Assembly (NCBI GenBank): GCA_025462755.1
Contig: JAOAPF010000365.1
Location: 1 to 38,362, forward strand
Length of the DNA stretch: 38,362 bases
From: Edaphobacter sp.
GTDB lineage: Bacteria; Acidobacteriota; Terriglobia; Terriglobales; Acidobacteriaceae
Direction of reading: 5' to 3'
Part shown: one piece after another, positions 9,360 through 17,656 of the stretch
Layout: the number at the start of each line of letters is the position of its first letter
Position numbering within the stretch: the first letter of the stretch is position 1
The notes under the pieces: model-generated
Database searches by the model: none
What the model was told of the DNA's origin: nothing
The model's input: only the letters and a program-made list of their open reading frames with translations
Program-made: the position numbers and the translations under genes

Positions 9360-9887
9360 TCAACCCGGGGTTACCTGATCGCTAATGTTTTCTGAGGCCC
9401 GCTCCAGTATCTTTCTAGCGCCAGCGGAATCGTCGTGGCCCATCAGAATGAATTCAATGTCTCGGACCTTTTGATAGTTTACGAAGAACTCCTCAATCTG
9501 CTTCAGGACCATTGGCTCGAGATCAGACAAATCATGGACACTCGCGTAAAGGACCGAAGCCTCGGCAACAGCGATGATCCGATCATTTCTCATCTCCTTT
9601 TGCCCAGCACTTCGCTGATTCGCCAGACTCGCACCCACAAGGCGCGAGTCTATCTGACACCCCGGAAAGGTCGGTTCGTCACAGAGAATGAGAACATCGA
9701 GGGGATCTCCGTCGTCGGTGCGGGTTTCTGGGAAGAAACCGAAATCATATGGAAATACCATCCCTTCCGGCATGACCTTGGACAGCTTCATCCGCCCAGT
9801 CCGTTCGTCGAACTTGTATTTATTTCGGCTGCCCCGAGGCGTTTCGACGACGACTTGCACGGGATTCCGCTTGGCGCCAAGGTGCAC
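9360..9887 (-). CDS. ppa: Inorganic pyrophosphatase, family I
   Basis: A 175-residue soluble cytoplasmic enzyme hydrolysing diphosphate to two phosphates, which pulls biosynthetic reactions forward. The N-terminal third has the family lines VVVETPRGSRNKYKFDE and MPYDFGFFPET-like text (here VFPYDFGFFPET). The signature DDGDPLDVLIL near residue 60 carries the Asp residues that bind Mg2+, and VGA, then the basic RNDRIIAV segment, follow in the usual order. Length is normal for bacterial family I enzymes. The start chosen is GTG at 9887 with AGGA seven bases upstream; no ATG is available before an in-frame stop, and the residues just upstream (HPIYQDQS) still look protein-like, so a rarer start slightly upstream is possible. 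It stands alone. Confidence 0.9.
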   Translation of the reverse strand: MHLGAKRNPVQVVVETPRGSRNKYKFDERTGRMKLSKVMPEGMVFPYDFGFFPETRTDDGDPLDVLILCDEPTFPGCQIDSRLVGASLANQRSAGQKEMRNDRIIAVAEASVLYASVHDLSDLEPMVLKQIEEFFVNYQKVRDIEFILMGHDDSAGARKILERASENISDQVTPG

Positions 9888-10569
9888 GGATTGGTCCTGA
9901 TAAATGGGATGAGCGAGTCCTTCGAATCGGAGAGACTGTTACCGATGAAAACGCCAGCGCGCCACTTCATCCCAGAAGTACCGAGCAGGCAGTCCCGGGT
10001 CGAGATGACGATCGGCATCGACGTAGAGGCTGCTTGAGGAAAAATCATGTTCACCTGTTGCGACAACCCGTGTTCCGATGACTGCGAGCCGACTTCGGCC
10101 CTGAACGAGGCCGTCTGATAAATGGCAGCATCGACTCTCCTACTGAACCCCAACCGGCACAGAGCTCTTAGCAAGGAAGCTCAACAGAGTGCGAATAGAA
10201 ACTCGATGGAGAACAACATGCGGGGAACCCCAACCCCCAGCAAAAGTAAAAACCTATGAAGGAAAATCAAGAACAAAACTTGACTCCAGTGACCTGCTCA
10301 TAGAAAGTCGAGGACGCCAACGGAATCCGCCGTCATCAGCAAGAACTATCTCGAGCAGAAGATCGGTGCCGCAGATAGCCTACAGAGGACAGGAAATTGC
10401 TGCGGCAAAGGGAACTGGTCCATCGTCACCTGCTAGGTGGTGTCAGTAGTGGCTGGATCTGCTTTCTGGCCGCAACTTTCATCTGCAACGTCACGCCTTT
10501 TGTCCGTCCAGTGGACGTTGGCGAGGCACGGTGAAAGTTGAGCCTTGACAAACCAATCCTCGGCGATCT
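9888..10569. other. Long intergenic region, no gene recognised
   Basis: About 680 bases between pyrophosphatase and the membrane protein gene. Frames of 80-130 codons exist on both strands but give no recognisable motif and have poor ribosome sites. It should contain the pyrophosphatase promoter and the promoter of the 10594 operon. It may include decayed sequence. Confidence 0.35.
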
Positions 10570-10586
10570 ACTTTGCATTGTAAAGC
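10570..10586. promoter_or_regulatory. Operator for the winged-helix regulator, copy 1
   Basis: Read on the minus strand, GCTTTACAATGCAAAGT is a near-palindrome eight bases before the membrane protein ATG. The same 15-bp core recurs inverted at 11604-11618, and a diverged copy lies at 11638-11654. Its position over the start region suggests autoregulation by the downstream winged-helix protein. Confidence 0.65.
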
Positions 10587-10593
10587 GATCTTC

Positions 10594-11208
10594 ATGAGCG
10601 AACTTCACAAAGCGCTTGGTGACATCAGCAGCATACGCAGGCAGATGGCACATAATACGCAATTTCGCGGTTATGGCCCTGCAACGCTTGCCGCGACCGG
10701 TTGCCTTGCGATTCTGGCGGCGTCGGCGCAATCGATCTGGCTGCCAGACCCGGCAACCCACATCTGGGCGTACTTAAACATGTGGATTTTGACGGCTGTG
10801 CTGTCGGTTGCTTTGACCGGAGTGCAGATGTACACGCGCACTCGCCGAATCTATTCGGGGCTGTCGAACGAGATGATTCGCATGGCCGTTGAGCAGTTCT
10901 TGCCTGCATTAGGCGCTGGGGTGCTGGTGACCATAACCCTGGTGCGCTTTGTCCCGACAATGGTGTGGATGCTTCCGGGTGTGTGGCAACTGATTTTTAG
11001 CCTGGGTATCTTGTCGTCTTGCCGTTTTTTGCCGAGGCCGATGATTGCTGCAGGTGTGTGGTATCTGCTCATGGGGCTGGTATGCATTGCTCTTGGAAAC
11101 AAGCGGGCACTCGCTCCATGGACCATGGGGTTTGGCTATGGGGCAGGGCAAATGTTGGTGGCGGGCATTTTGCTCATTGCCAATTCGGAAGGTGCTGATG
11201 AAGATTAA
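10594..11208 (+). CDS. Multi-pass membrane protein of the winged-helix operon
   Basis: A 204-residue integral membrane protein with about five or six hydrophobic segments (around residues 28-45, 55-73, 97-117, 125-140, 146-162, 178-195 from this ATG). The N-terminus MSELHKALGDISSIRRQ is amphipathic and cytoplasmic-looking. ATG 10594 is preferred over the upstream TTG at 10573 because 10573 lies inside the operator palindrome. No catalytic motif is visible. The end overlaps the regulator gene by 11 bases, so the two are translationally coupled. The pairing of such a protein with a small winged-helix regulator is, from memory, common in acidobacterial genomes; the function is unknown and the regulator may respond to the same signal. 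Confidence 0.75.
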   Translation: MSELHKALGDISSIRRQMAHNTQFRGYGPATLAATGCLAILAASAQSIWLPDPATHIWAYLNMWILTAVLSVALTGVQMYTRTRRIYSGLSNEMIRMAVEQFLPALGAGVLVTITLVRFVPTMVWMLPGVWQLIFSLGILSSCRFLPRPMIAAGVWYLLMGLVCIALGNKRALAPWTMGFGYGAGQMLVAGILLIANSEGADED

Positions 11209-11587
11209 AATTTCAGGAGGGGATGGCCGCTTCGCCTACGAAGGACTTGATCGCGTCATCCATGAGCGTGCCCGTCTCAGTGTGCTCACGTCTCTGATCA
11301 CGAATCCCAAGGGATTGATCTTCAACGATCTGAAGCAATTGTGCTCCCTGACTGACGGCAATCTTAGCCGGCACCTCCGAGTACTCGACACAGTGGGAAT
11401 GGTCGAGATTCTGAAAGGACATAATCGCAATCGCCCACAAACCATCTGCCGCATTACGCCGGCAGGCAGGATAAGGTATCTGGAGTATCTGGCCACCCTC
11501 GAACAAGTAGTGAAAGACGCCGTCAACGGAACGAAAGAAGAATCCGCGGCTACCGTGACGCGCGGTCTTACACCATCGCAAGTCTAA
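11198..11587 (+). CDS. Winged-helix DNA-binding transcriptional regulator
   Basis: A 129-residue single-domain regulator. The core is a winged helix of the MarR/ArsR-like class: GLDRVIHERARLSVLTSL, then GLIFNDLKQLCSLTDGNLSRHLRVLDTVGMVE (recognition helix in TDGNLSRHLRVL) and the wing RPQTICRITPAGRIRYLEYL. No ligand or metal Cys cluster is visible. The ATG at 11198 follows GGAAGG by five bases and overlaps the membrane protein's end. The palindromes at 10570, 11603 and 11638 flank the two-gene unit and are the likely binding sites, implying autoregulation and control of the downstream uppS-like locus. Confidence 0.85.
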   Translation: MKIKISGGDGRFAYEGLDRVIHERARLSVLTSLITNPKGLIFNDLKQLCSLTDGNLSRHLRVLDTVGMVEILKGHNRNRPQTICRITPAGRIRYLEYLATLEQVVKDAVNGTKEESAATVTRGLTPSQV

Positions 11588-11602
11588 AATTTTTCTGAGG
11601 CA

Positions 11603-11619
11603 ACTTTACAATGCAAAGT
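11603..11619. promoter_or_regulatory. Operator copy 2
   Basis: ACTTTACAATGCAAAGT. The inner 15 bp are the exact reverse complement of the site before the membrane protein gene. It lies 15 bases after the regulator stop and before the uppS-like remnant. Confidence 0.65.
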
Positions 11620-11637
11620 AAAATGCTTTGTTCAGCA

Positions 11638-11654
11638 ACTTTACGGTACAAAGT
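11638..11654. promoter_or_regulatory. Operator copy 3
   Basis: ACTTTACGGTACAAAGT, a 17-bp palindrome like copy 2 but with a different centre. Centre-to-centre distance to copy 2 is 35 bases, and it ends 15 bases before the first uppS codon, so a bound regulator would block uppS transcription. Confidence 0.6.
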
Positions 11655-11669
11655 GAACCTGGGGAGGAT

Positions 11670-12200
11670 TTGCATGTAGCAATCATCATGGACGGCAATG
11701 GATGTTGAGCTGCTCAGCGCGAATTGCCAGGTGTCGCAGGCCATAGCGCCGGAGGAACCGCCGCGCGTCACGTAGTCGAGCGCGCGCTCGAGACAAGGAT
11801 TGGGCACCTGACGCTGTACGCCTTCTCCATAGACAATTGGCGTCGCCCGGCGTTTGAGATCAACAGAATTTTCCGCTTGCTGCGCGCCTTCCTCGGTCTC
11901 GAAAGGGAGCGATTCAGGAAACGCGGTGTGCGACTTGAAGTAATTGGACGTCGCGATCGCTTGCCCAGCGTGCTGTTACGCGAGGTCGACGAAGCCGAAT
12001 GTGCAACTGCAGGGGGCCGTCATCTTCACCTGCGAATCGCGCTGGATTACTCGTCACGCGAGGCAATTACTCGTGCTGCAATCGGCATCTACTCGAACGC
12101 TTGCGATCGCCCAATACTCTCGGCGGAACCGGTTGGAGAGATGCTCGCGAACGAACTGACGGCAGGCGCCGAGAAAGTTGATCTGCTTTCCAGAGGAGAA
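11670..12200 (+). pseudogene. Undecaprenyl-diphosphate-synthase-like gene, nonsense-mutated and 3'-truncated
   Basis: The translation from TTG 11670 reads LHVAIIMDGNG, the cis-prenyltransferase P-loop with its catalytic Asp, then Cys and TGA at 11703 where the family has RWA. The same frame resumes with LPGVAGHSAGGTAARHVVE, LTLYAFSIDNWRRP, FRKRGVRLEVIGRRDRLP and LHLRIALDYSSREAI, all characteristic of UppS enzymes that build the C55 lipid carrier. After ELTAGAEKVDLLSRGE near 12195 the family sequence (RTGGE, SDFLLWE) is lost and unrelated sequence follows. The protein would be non-functional. GGGGAGG at 11661-11667 is a strong but very close ribosome site. It probably was the third member of the operator-controlled locus. 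Confidence 0.85.
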
Positions 12201-12239
12201 TCTCCGTGCTACTGCCTAGTGTCAGTGTGATGCGGACGG

Positions 12240-12977
12240 GACGGTGGAGCGCTAGATTGTCTCCTTTGGCAGTCCCGCTGTAGCCGACGAAGTTGGCGTG
12301 ATTGAGGACGTTGAAAGCCTCGGCGCGGAGGTCGAGCGTGACGCGATCGCGATAAAGCGGAAATGCGCGTGAGAGGAAGGGATCGACCGAGTACTGACCA
12401 TTGCCTCGTCCCGCGTTGCGACCAATGACTGTTCCGTTGATGACGGGACGGTCGGTGGTGGCGCCGGTATCTCCGCTGTTGGTGGTGCCGGTGACGACGT
12501 TATACGGCAGGCCGCTGCCAAAGGTGCCGACACCACCGAAGTGCACCTTGAGGATGGGGATGATGTAAACGCCGCTCAGCCTGCGACATTCAATGTGAGC
12601 GCGACGACGGCGCTGCTTCCGGGCGTGAGTTGGACGTGAGTGGCCCGCGCAGCAGCGAAGCCGTCCTTGGTGATGCTGACCGTGTAGGCGCCGGAGACGG
12701 GCAGCCCGGCGAGTATGAAGCGGCCGGCGGAGTCGCTGTCTACTGCGCGTGTGAGGCCGGTGGTTTCATTGGTGACGGTGATGTGCGCGCCGCTAACGGC
12801 GGCGTGCGATGGATCGGTGACAGTGCCTTGTAGCGCGACCATATCGGGAGTTTGCGCCGCGAGAGAGGCCGAGCAAAGTGTGGCAATCCATAACACCGTT
12901 GCGCGAAACCGGGACTTATGCCTCCATCCGAAGTTGAGTGTGCGTTTTTTCTTGCGGTAGACAAGAAGGGTACGCAA
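12240..12977 (-). pseudogene. Oar-like TonB-dependent receptor remnant with large internal deletion
   Basis: Two pieces of one receptor type lie on the minus strand. The upstream piece (12977-12576) has a basic N-terminus, signal peptide ending SLAAQ, and a carboxypeptidase-regulatory-like domain (VALQGTVTDPSHAAVSGAHITV, ending VALTLNVAG). The downstream piece (about 12575-12246, another frame) is the C-terminal barrel: RLSGVYIIPIL, SGLPYNVVTG, TTDRPVINGTVIGRNAG, LRAEAFNVLNHANFVG. Such receptors are about 1000 residues long, so the plug and most of the barrel, some 700-800 residues, are missing. The last strands are also lost, where it abuts the broken uppS. The only available start is TTG 12977. 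Not functional. Confidence 0.83.
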
Positions 12978-12990
12978 CCAGTATTAAAGA

Positions 12991-13023
12991 AGGCCTGCTA
13001 CTACCAGTGCTAGTAGCAGGCCT
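12991..13023 (-). terminator. Intrinsic terminator of the Asp-box repeat gene
   Basis: A perfect 13-bp stem AGGCCTGCTACTA / TAGTAGCAGGCCT (12991-13003 and 13011-13023) with a 7-base loop. It starts 27 bases after the minus-strand stop at 13050 and is followed on that strand by TCTTTAAT. Confidence 0.8.
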
Positions 13024-13049
13024 CATCGCGATCATGTTATTGGCTGAAG

Positions 13050-16000
13050 TTAGTTGTCGTCACCCATCTCGATCTGGTCTTCAACGTCGTGATCGATCTT
13101 ATGGGTGTTGAGGTCAAGAAGAGCCAGGTGTGCGCGTTCGAGTTGCTTGTTGAGCGCCTTCAGGTCGGTCTGTTTGAGTTGCTGCCATTGATCGAGCAAG
13201 CCGGCAAGCGGCTGCGCGCTAATGTGCCATGCCTCCACTTGAGCTTCGGTGGGTGCCTGGTCAGCATTTTCGATCTGCTTCTCAATCCGAGCGAGTGCCA
13301 ACCGCACGGTGTTCAGGTTTGCTGGCCCTGCCTGCGCCCCACGGCCGCCACCACGACCTCCGCGTCCGCCTCCACCGGAGATCGCGTCGAGCTTCGACTC
13401 GATCGAGTCGCCAGCTGCGGCCACAGGAGCCTCGCCCGCACGCGCCTTGAGTTGGTCGTGCAGCACCGTGATCTCGTGCATAGCCGCGGTTGCGCGCATG
13501 ATGTCGTCGTAGATGGACTTCGCCACGGTGAACTGCTCTTCGAGCTGAGCTCTCGGCGTCTTCACGCGCGGATCCATCACGATCTTCAGCGGCTCGGAGA
13601 GAGTCTTGCCGCCTGCAATCAGGCGCACCGTATACGTGTCGGGCATCACCCACGGAGCGGCCGAGACCGACGGTGTGTTGTACGGCACAGCCTGCTCCGC
13701 ATCCGGCCCGGTGGACATGCCTGGAGCCTGCGGATATTGCATGTCCCACAGAAAGCGGTGATGCCCCGGCGAAGCCGAGAGCACGCGAGGCGGGCGCGCC
13801 CATAGCGTGGGATCCGGATAGCGCGGGTCTAGCGGCGGAACAGGATCGTCGCTGTTTATGCGCGCAATCAACTGGCCCTTGCTGTCGTCGATCTCAAGCG
13901 TCACCACGCCCGAGATCTTTGGGCCGAGGTAGTAGTCGAGGATGGCGCCGTCCGGCGGGTTCTCTCCCGTAGCCATGTCAGGCGGCCACGGCGTAGGCGG
14001 GTTCATGCCGCCGCGTATGCGGATTGCCGTCTGCGGTGCATAGAGATACGCGTTCTCATTGGCCAGCTTCGCGGCAATCTGGCGCAACGGAGTGACGTTG
14101 TCGAGAATGAGGAAGCCTCGGCCATGGGTTCCGGCGATGAGATCGTCGTCCTTCACCTGCAAGTCGCGGACGGAGCTTGCGGGCATGTTGAGGCGAAGCG
14201 ACTGCCAGTGATTTCCGTCATCGAACGAGACATACACCTGCGTCTCAGTGCCGGCATAGAGCAAACCCTTGCGTTTGGGGTCTTCGCGGATGGTACTGGT
14301 AGCCGCGCCATCAGGGATGCCGTTGTTGATCTGCCTCCACGTCTTGCCGCCATCGTGCGTGCGGAAAAGATGCGGGCGCATGTCGTCGAGACGAAGCGTA
14401 TTCACCGCGGCGTAGGCCGTCTGCGCGTCGAAGTGGCCAGCGTCCATATTGAAGACCTTCCAGAACGGCTTCAGCTCAGGCGGCGTGACGTTGTTCCAGT
14501 GCGCACCCGCATCGGACGTGGTCCAAATGAGACCATCGTCTGTGCCTGCCCAGAGACGATCGCTGTTCAGTGCCGACAGGCCAAGCGAATAGATCACGCC
14601 GCGGCGAGTTGGCTTAGCCGCCGGCATATCTTTGTAGTCTCCAATCGCGGGCGGAATCTCCCACGTTTCACGGCTGAGGTCAGGGCTCACCTCTTTCCAG
14701 TGCTTGCCGCCATCTTCCGTCAGCCATAGCGTGTTCGTGGCGAAGTACAGCTTGTGGGGATCAGCGGGGGAAAACTGCAGCGGTTGCGTACGCAGAATAC
14801 GGTAACTGCGCAGCGGCTTCGGCTCCACGTTCTGGATCTGACCGGTGCGGCGGTCGTAGCGCGTAACCTTGCCGCCGTAGACGATGTCCGGATCGAGCGG
14901 GTCCGGAGCGGCGTAACCATACTCCTCGATGCCAGCCGGATGCCAGTCATGGAAAGTGATGCGGCCGTCGTTACTGCGGCTGTCCACGCAGGCTGAGCCG
15001 GAATCCTGCTGCCCGCCGCACACGCGATAAGGAAATGCGTTGTCTGCAGTAACGTGGTAGACCTGCGCTGTATCTTGGTTGAACCATTGGGTCCACGTCT
15101 CGCCGCCGTTTTGCGAAATGATCACGCCTTGGTCGCTGGCGAGCGCGATGATTTTGGTGTTGTTCGGGTTGACGAAGACGTTCTGGTAGTCGTCGCCGCC
15201 CGGAGCTCCGCGCAGGCCGTACCAGGTCTTGCCGGCGTCGGTGGACTTCCAGGTAACGACGCTGGCTACGTAGACCGTGTCGGGATCTTTGGGATCAACC
15301 TTTGGCACGGGGACATCGCCTCCGCCGATGCGGGCTTCTGGCCGCGGATCATTGACCGGCGCATGGATCCAGTTCACGCCCCCATCATCCGACCGGTAGA
15401 GGCCAACCGTCGCATGCGTAGTGGCGACGGCAGCGTAGATGCGACGCGAGTCGATGGGTGAGATAGTCAGCTGCACCTGCAGGATGTCGTCCGGCAGGCC
15501 GCCTCCGGTGAGTTTGGCCCAGGTGTCGCCGCCGTCCGTGGAGCGGTAGAGCCCACCCTCTGCACCGAGGAACGATCCGTTCTCCCACGGAGCTTCCTGC
15601 CGCTGCCACATCCCGGCGAAGACGATGTTGGGGTGCTGCGGATCGATCTGCACCTCAGACGCTCCGGTGCGATTATTTGTAAACAGCACACGTTTGAAAG
15701 TTTTCCCGCCGTCGAGCGTGCGGTACAGACCACGCTCTTCGTTGGGGCCGTATGGGTGGCCCGTGACAGCCACAAAGACGCGGTCCGGGTCCTTCGGGTC
15801 GATGGCGATCTGGCCGATCTGCTGGCCGTCGCGTAATCCTTCAAGGTGTCCACGTCTTACCGCCATCGGTGGACTTGTAGACGCCGTCGCCAGTCGACAG
15901 ATCTGGCCGCTGCAGACCCTCACCGCTGGCCACATAGACGATGTTTGGGTCATTCTCTGAAACCGCAATCGAGCCGATGGAACCGGTTGGCTCACGGTCC

Positions 16001-16245
16001 CACACGCTGTGCCACGTCGCCCCTGCGTCAGTCGTCTTCCACACGCCACCGTTCACAGCGCCGAGGTAGAAGGTGGCTGGCTCGCTGGGTACGCCGGCCA
16101 GAGCGCGCGTACGACCGGCTCGCATCGGGCCGATTTCGCGCCATTTCATGTCCGAATAGAGCTTCGGATCGACCTGAGCGTATGCCGCTAGGGTGACTGA
16201 CAGGACAGATGCAGCGAGAAGGAAGATGCGGCGGCGTACGATCAT
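13050..16245 (-). pseudogene. Secreted Asp-box (VPS10/sortilin-like) repeat protein with a 2-nt frameshift
   Basis: About 1065 codons in two frames. From ATG 16245 (GGAG just upstream) come the signal peptide MIVRRRIFLLAASVLSVTLA, cleaved near AYAQ, then KWREIGPMRAGR and Asp-boxes. The frame breaks near 15843-15850: GGKTWTP then TGA, while the other frame continues LEGLRDGQQIGQIAIDPKDPD. Inserting one AC into the ACAC tract restores TW-T-H-L-E-G-LRDGQQ, the expected family text. About eleven Asp-box repeats of the form Y(R/K)S-DGG-TW build two beta-propellers (to about residue 720); the C-terminal 300 residues are helical with a Gly/Arg-rich linker. Proteins of this group are called glycosyl hydrolase or WD40/YVTN/BNR-like; no activity is assured. 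Possibly an assembly error. Confidence 0.85.
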
Positions 16246-16308
16246 GACTCTCCTAAGAAACCTTTGGCATAGGCGACATTCTGACTTAGTAGATGGCTGC
16301 GGATACAA

Positions 16309-16468
16309 CGGTAACGAATGAGGCCGGGCAAAGGTCTCAGCAGCAAAAGCGAAAGATGTCCTGCTGCAAACGGTAAATGCGCTGGCGAAGTTCTAGGTTA
16401 TAAGGGATACGTGCTCACGGCAAAAGAAACTTATGCTGTGCCGACGCCGTATAGTATGCATACCCGTC
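16309..16468. other. Upstream region of the ferric-reductase-like gene
   Basis: A short gap between the divergent Asp-box gene and the membrane protein gene; it should hold both promoters. No clear -35/-10 or -24/-12 element was found. Confidence 0.3.
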
Positions 16469-17047
16469 ATGGCGACCCCCTCCGAGATGACTTTGCTCGA
16501 TCTTTGCTCGTATCTTGGACTCGGCGCCGTGGGTGCGGTGACAGTGAACCTGCTGCTCGGCATGCTGATGTCACTGCGTTATAGCCCAATGCGGCATTGG
16601 CCGCATCTCCACATCAACCTCTTCGCGCTGCATCAGTGGACGGCTTACGTCGCTGTCTTCCTTACCCTCTCACACCCAGCCGTACTTCTGTTTCTGCACA
16701 CGCCCCATTTCGGATTGATGGATGTGCTCTGGCCCATTCACTCATATTTGCAGCCGAAATTGAACATGGCCGGAGCGGGGGCGCTCTATCTCATCGTGCT
16801 GGTACTGGTCTCGTCTTTGCTCCGAGCAAAGATCGGCCGGCCTTTGTGGAGTAGCCTGCACTACCTCGTCTTTCCTTGTGCCGCGTTGCTGTTTCTTCAC
16901 AGCATCCTGACTGACCCCAATCTGAAGGATGGACATCCCGATCTTGTGGACGGAGGGAAAGTCTTTGTAGAAATTTCGTCACTTATCAGCGTAGCTGCGA
17001 CAACGATGCGAATTCGCATGCGCGGAAGAGGATTTCGCTACAAGTGA
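16469..17047 (+). CDS. Ferric-reductase-like transmembrane haem protein
   Basis: A 192-residue integral membrane protein with about five hydrophobic segments. Histidines are paired as in the ferric reductase/NADPH oxidase transmembrane family (PF01794): His55 (FALHQW) with His69 (LSHP), and His131 (SLHY) with His144 (FLHS), spaced 13-14 residues so that each pair could hold haem across two helices. No flavin or NAD domain is attached, as in YedZ-type proteins, so it would pass electrons to or from a partner. Start choice is uncertain: ATG 16433, 16469 or 16487 are in frame with weak ribosome sites; 16469 is chosen because the residues before it are unlike a membrane N-terminus. It converges with the STAS gene. 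Confidence 0.72.
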   Translation: MATPSEMTLLDLCSYLGLGAVGAVTVNLLLGMLMSLRYSPMRHWPHLHINLFALHQWTAYVAVFLTLSHPAVLLFLHTPHFGLMDVLWPIHSYLQPKLNMAGAGALYLIVLVLVSSLLRAKIGRPLWSSLHYLVFPCAALLFLHSILTDPNLKDGHPDLVDGGKVFVEISSLISVAATTMRIRMRGRGFRYK

Positions 17048-17103
17048 ATGGTATGCTTCGCTTCGCGAAGGTGCGATTTACCGACGACTTGCAAATGGTG
17101 AGA

Positions 17104-17403
17104 TTACGGCGAATTTGATCGGTTTGCGACTTTCGCCGAAAGCGATTGCAGCAGATGTTTCGTATAAACACCTGTCGCCACGAACTTTGCACCATCACGG
17201 ATCATCATCAGGAGGACCTGTTCGCCGCCTTTGTCGATGGAAGTGATCTCGTTAAGATCGACGATGCAACTCTGAGTTGTCGGACGATCCTTCCGATTGA
17301 CACGCCAATTTGCGGTCAACTCTTCAACGGAGCACCCAGTCAGCCGGCCTTGAAGAACCCAAAGTTGCTCCGATGCGCCTTCGGTCACTGTGATTCGTAG
17401 CAT
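17104..17403 (-). CDS. Small STAS-domain protein with atypical switch motif
   Basis: A 99-residue protein resembling anti-sigma-factor antagonists: beta strand LWVLQGRLTG, helix SVEELTANW, strand CIVDLNEITSID, helix GGEQVLLMMIRDG, strand AKFVATG. In classical antagonists the loop reads D-S-S-G, with a phosphorylated Ser; here it is D-K-G-G, so phosphorylation control is unlikely. It lies on the same strand as, and 254 bases downstream of, the sigma54 regulator gene. A -24/-12-like element 75 bases before the ATG suggests control by that regulator. It may act as a non-phosphorylated partner-binding module. The function is unproven. Confidence 0.72.
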   Translation of the reverse strand: MLRITVTEGASEQLWVLQGRLTGCSVEELTANWRVNRKDRPTTQSCIVDLNEITSIDKGGEQVLLMMIRDGAKFVATGVYTKHLLQSLSAKVANRSNSP

Positions 17404-17478
17404 CTTGCCTATCCTTGCAGTCCAAACATTTCAATCTGTTTTTCCGACAGCCTCCCGATTCCTGGCTTGTTTCGTTAT

Positions 17479-17494
17479 TGCAATCGTCATGCCT
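17479..17494 (-). promoter_or_regulatory. Candidate sigma54 (-24/-12) promoter for the STAS gene
   Basis: On the minus strand AGGCATGACGATTGCA matches TGGCACG-N4-TTGCW at all but two defined positions and keeps GG and GC exactly 10 bases apart. Transcription would start near 17468, leaving about 65 bases before the ATG. It sits in the arm of a TCGTCAT/ATGACGA inverted repeat (17484-17502). Confidence 0.55.
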
Positions 17495-17570
17495 AATGAC
17501 GAAGCTTATCCTGACGCACTGAACTCTCTCAAAAATGCGGATTCTATGGCGAACGAATGTAGGAGGGAGA

Positions 17571-17618
17571 CATTCCCGGGAATGCTCATCGGTTGGCAGT
17601 GTGCCAAATTGTTGGCAC
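17571..17618. promoter_or_regulatory. Palindrome cluster upstream of the STAS gene
   Basis: CATTCCCGGGAATG (17571-17584) is a perfect 14-bp palindrome. TTGGCA-GTG-TGCCAA and the overlapping GTGCCAA-ATTG-TTGGCAC (17593-17618) follow. They lie about 80-130 bases upstream of the candidate -24/-12 element, the usual distance for enhancer-binding sites. The second could also act as a transcription end for the regulator gene, but it has no T-run. Confidence 0.45.
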
Positions 17619-17656
17619 CTGGTTCGGTCCGACTTATTCGTCCAAAACTCCTAGGT

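Noticed and set aside
9435-10037. 200-codon plus-strand frame opposite the pyrophosphatase
   Set aside because: The minus strand encodes a clear pyrophosphatase; this frame has no ribosome site or recognisable domain.
10189-10449. 86-codon plus-strand frame in the long intergenic region
   Set aside because: Arg/Ser-rich, no ribosome site and no recognised family; not enough to call a gene.
17056-17070. CTTCGC-TTC-GCGAAG hairpin between convergent genes as a terminator
   Set aside because: Only 6 bp, a 3-base loop and no T-run on either strand; too weak to call.
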